From the NCBI GenBank assembly GCA_030037035.1, contig JASHSA010000115.1, forward strand, positions 1 through 23,405: DNA of 23,405 nt, given 5' to 3'. This DNA comes from Thermoplasmata archaeon. GTDB taxonomy: Archaea; Thermoplasmatota; Thermoplasmata; Lutacidiplasmatales; UBA184. Shown here piece after piece: positions 21,837-23,405 of this stretch; position 1 is the stretch's first letter; each line of letters begins with the position of its first letter. Below the pieces are notes generated by a model, which did no database searches, had not been told where the DNA came from, and was given only the letters and a program-made list of their open reading frames with translations. The position numbers were made by a program, and so were the translations under genes.

Positions 21837-23010
21837 GGGCGCCGACCTCCTCGGGGGCGAGGTCGACCCACCGCGTCTCGGCCGTCGGGGCGCCGAGGAG
21901 CTCGTCGAACATGCGACGGACGTGGGCCGGCGTCACGTCCCGTCCTCCGACGCCCGCCAGGAAGTCCGCGACCAGGGGACGGTGCGGGCTCGGGTAGATC
22001 GCCGCCCGGACCTCGGTCGCCGCCGGTCCGGCCGCGCCGAACGTGTAGGCGCGGTCGACGACCCCAAGCCGGTCCACCTCGCCCGCAAGGTGCCGCAGCT
22101 CCTCCTCCGGGAACGGGCGGAAGACGCGCAGCTTGGCGAGACCGACCTTGCGGCCCTCCGCCCGAAGCTCGTCGACGACCGTCCGCGCGGTCGTCCCGAT
22201 CGTCCCCATCGTCACGAGGACCGCGTCCGCCCCCTCCGTGCGGTACGTCGGGAGCGCGCCGCCGTACGCGCGGCCGGTCAGGCGCCGGTACTCCTCCTCC
22301 ACCTCGAGCAGGCGCCGGGGGACGGCGGCCGTCGCCCGGGCGAGCTCGTGGCGGAACTCGACGTAGTGGTCCGGCCCGGTGAACGAGCCGAGACGGTTCG
22401 CCCGACCCGGTACCAGCACGGCGTGCGCCTCCCGCGGGGGAAGGAACCGGTCGACCAGCTCCGCCGCGGGAACGTCGACCGGTTCGTACGTGTGCGAGAG
22501 GTAGAACGCGTCCTCCGTCACCATCGCCGGCAGGCGGACGTCCTCCATCTCGCAAAGGCGGTACGCCTCGAGCACCGTGTCGAGGACCTCCTGGTTGCTC
22601 TCCGGGTAGAGCTGGATCCAGCCGGTGTCCCGCTGGCTGATCGTGTCGGTGTGGTCGGCGCCGATGTTCCACGGCGGCGCGACCGCGCGGTTCACGACGC
22701 CCATCACGACCGGGGCGCGCATCCCCGACGCCCAGTGCATCAGCTCGTGCATCAACAGCAGGCCCTGGCTCGAGGTCGCGGTGTACGTCCGCGCGCCGAG
22801 CCCCGCGGCGCTCACGACGACCTGGAGCGCGCTGTGCTCGCTCTCGACCTCGACGAACTGCGCCTTCAGCGCGCCGGTCGCGACGAACTCGGCGAGCTTC
22901 TCGACGATCGTCGTCTGCGGCGTGATCGGGTAGGCGGAGACGACCTGGGCGCGCGCGAGTCGGACGGCGTACGACTGGGCGTAGTTGCCCGAGAGGACCT
23001 CGCGCGTCAT
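21829..23010 (-). CDS. porA: 2-oxoacid:ferredoxin oxidoreductase, alpha subunit (pyruvate synthase PorA-like)
   Basis: 393 residues, normal PorA size. Domain I has SGNYAQSYAVRLARAQVVSAYPITPQT (7-33) and FVEVESEHSALQVVVSAAGLGAR, followed by TATSSQGLLLMHELMHWASG, WNIGADHTDTISQRDTGWIQLYPESNQEV and PAMVTEDAFYLSHT. The C-terminal domain II carries VLVTMGTIGTTARTVVDELR and KLRVFRPFPEEEL. It forms the active site with PorB and thiamine diphosphate. The start ATG at 23010 overlaps the porGD stop (ATGA), and the stop overlaps porB, so the three genes form one tightly coupled operon. The open frame extends upstream but there shadows porGD. Confidence 0.95.
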   Translation of the reverse strand: MTREVLSGNYAQSYAVRLARAQVVSAYPITPQTTIVEKLAEFVATGALKAQFVEVESEHSALQVVVSAAGLGARTYTATSSQGLLLMHELMHWASGMRAPVVMGVVNRAVAPPWNIGADHTDTISQRDTGWIQLYPESNQEVLDTVLEAYRLCEMEDVRLPAMVTEDAFYLSHTYEPVDVPAAELVDRFLPPREAHAVLVPGRANRLGSFTGPDHYVEFRHELARATAAVPRRLLEVEEEYRRLTGRAYGGALPTYRTEGADAVLVTMGTIGTTARTVVDELRAEGRKVGLAKLRVFRPFPEEELRHLAGEVDRLGVVDRAYTFGAAGPAATEVRAAIYPSPHRPLVADFLAGVGGRDVTPAHVRRMFDELLGAPTAETRWVDLAPEEVGAHG

Positions 23011-23405
23011 GCGGCCTCCGCGGCGGCGAGCATCGCGATCGTCTTCGGCGGACAGACCTCGGCGCAGATCCCGCAGCCCTTGCAGGAGTCGAGGACGATG
23101 CGGGGGAAGCCGTGCTCGTCCAGCTCGATCGCGTCGTCCGGGCAGTACTTCCAGCAGAAGTTGCACTTCGTGCAGCGCGCGAGGTCGATCGTCGGCGTGA
23201 GGGTCCGCCAGGCGGAGGTGCGGATCGCGCTGCTCGGGACGCTCGCGACCGGCCCTTCGGGCAGGACGAGCGGCGGGGACGGCGCCCGCGGCGGAGGGGG
23301 CCGGGCCGTCCCGCCGTCGACCCAGCGGACCGAGGCGAAGCCGTCGGCCGCCGCGGCGCGGTTCTCCGCCGGCCGGGAGGGAACGTAGCGGTCGATCGCG
23401 CGGTC
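23007..23405 (-). CDS. fused gamma-delta subunit of 2-oxoacid:ferredoxin oxidoreductase, C-terminal part (5' end outside window)
   Basis: 132 residues are visible. The first part (DRAIDRYVPSRPAENRAAAADGF) resembles the end of a PorG gamma subunit. A Pro-rich linker of about 30 residues then leads into the ferredoxin-like delta part, with two [4Fe-4S] motifs of the C-x2-C-x2-C-x3-C-P type: CTKCNFCWKYCPDDAIEL and CKGCGICAEVCPPKTIAM. These clusters pass electrons between the thiamine diphosphate site and ferredoxin. In many archaea PorG and PorD are separate, so this is a fusion if the upstream part is indeed PorG; the upstream sequence is needed to be sure. The stop overlaps the porA ATG. Confidence 0.85.
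   Translation of the reverse strand, partial: DRAIDRYVPSRPAENRAAAADGFASVRWVDGGTARPPPPRAPSPPLVLPEGPVASVPSSAIRTSAWRTLTPTIDLARCTKCNFCWKYCPDDAIELDEHGFPRIVLDSCKGCGICAEVCPPKTIAMLAAAEAA

Noticed and set aside
20181..22382. 733-codon plus-strand open frame across the kinase start and the por genes
   Set aside because: Longest frame in the window but low-complexity and crosses several genes with clear domains on the other strand.
21457..23388. 643-codon plus-strand open frame opposite porB, porA and porGD
   Set aside because: Antisense shadow; no motif, and the por subunits are unmistakable.
1..23405. CRISPR array, rRNA genes, insertion sequence or riboswitch
   Set aside because: No regularly spaced repeats, no rRNA-like stretches, no transposase-like protein and no known riboswitch core seen by eye.

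Overview
The window is a chromosomal segment from a very GC-rich microbe that is most likely an archaeon, probably a Thermoplasmatota-type lineage (lineage is inference). The evidence is TATA-like boxes placed about 25-30 bases before several start codons and before the tRNA, an HTH-10 (Bat-type) regulator, a response regulator carrying a DUF835-like domain with a winged-helix output, a split ferredoxin-dependent 2-oxoacid oxidoreductase (porGD-porA-porB), and a type II tRNA-Leu without an encoded CCA.

Layout. 1-5595 (minus): glutamine synthetase, a YtcJ-like amidohydrolase, an unrecognised alpha-rich protein and a DUF885 putative metallopeptidase that runs off the left edge. 5596-7094: a divergent Lrp/AsnC regulator, with a perfect palindrome between it and glnA, then an LsrF-like class I aldolase. 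7167-8625: a tRNA-Leu(CAG) whose 3' end is repeated exactly (23 bases) 1373 bases downstream. The repeats bracket a small, less GC-rich island with an antitoxin/RelE-type toxin pair, a VOC (glyoxalase-fold) protein and unusual palindromes, but no integrase. 8735-11678: a second VOC gene broken by an apparent one-base deletion, then a TetR regulator divergent from a 14-TM drug exporter with a clear operator between them. 11721-17764: an SRPBCC-like/methyltransferase fusion, a DMT exporter, a PEP mutase/isocitrate-lyase-family enzyme that overlaps tail-to-tail with a Bat-type regulator, a dual-specificity-type phosphatase, a second methyltransferase and a GNAT acetyltransferase. 17788-20868: a histidine kinase and response regulator, with a divergent degenerate receiver protein that lacks the phospho-accepting aspartate. 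20898-23405 (minus): porB, porA and the end of a fused porGD, tightly overlapped.

How the genes may work together: glnA with Lrp looks like a nitrogen/amino-acid control point; TetR-MFS is a drug-efflux switch; PorGDAB links central carbon to ferredoxin; the kinase/regulator pair with a pseudo-receiver looks like a cytosolic signalling module. The most unusual part is the tRNA-bounded mini-island. Joining its ends in silico gives an attachment site whose core is flanked on both sides by copies of the same palindrome. No stretch longer than about 225 bases lacks a gene call.
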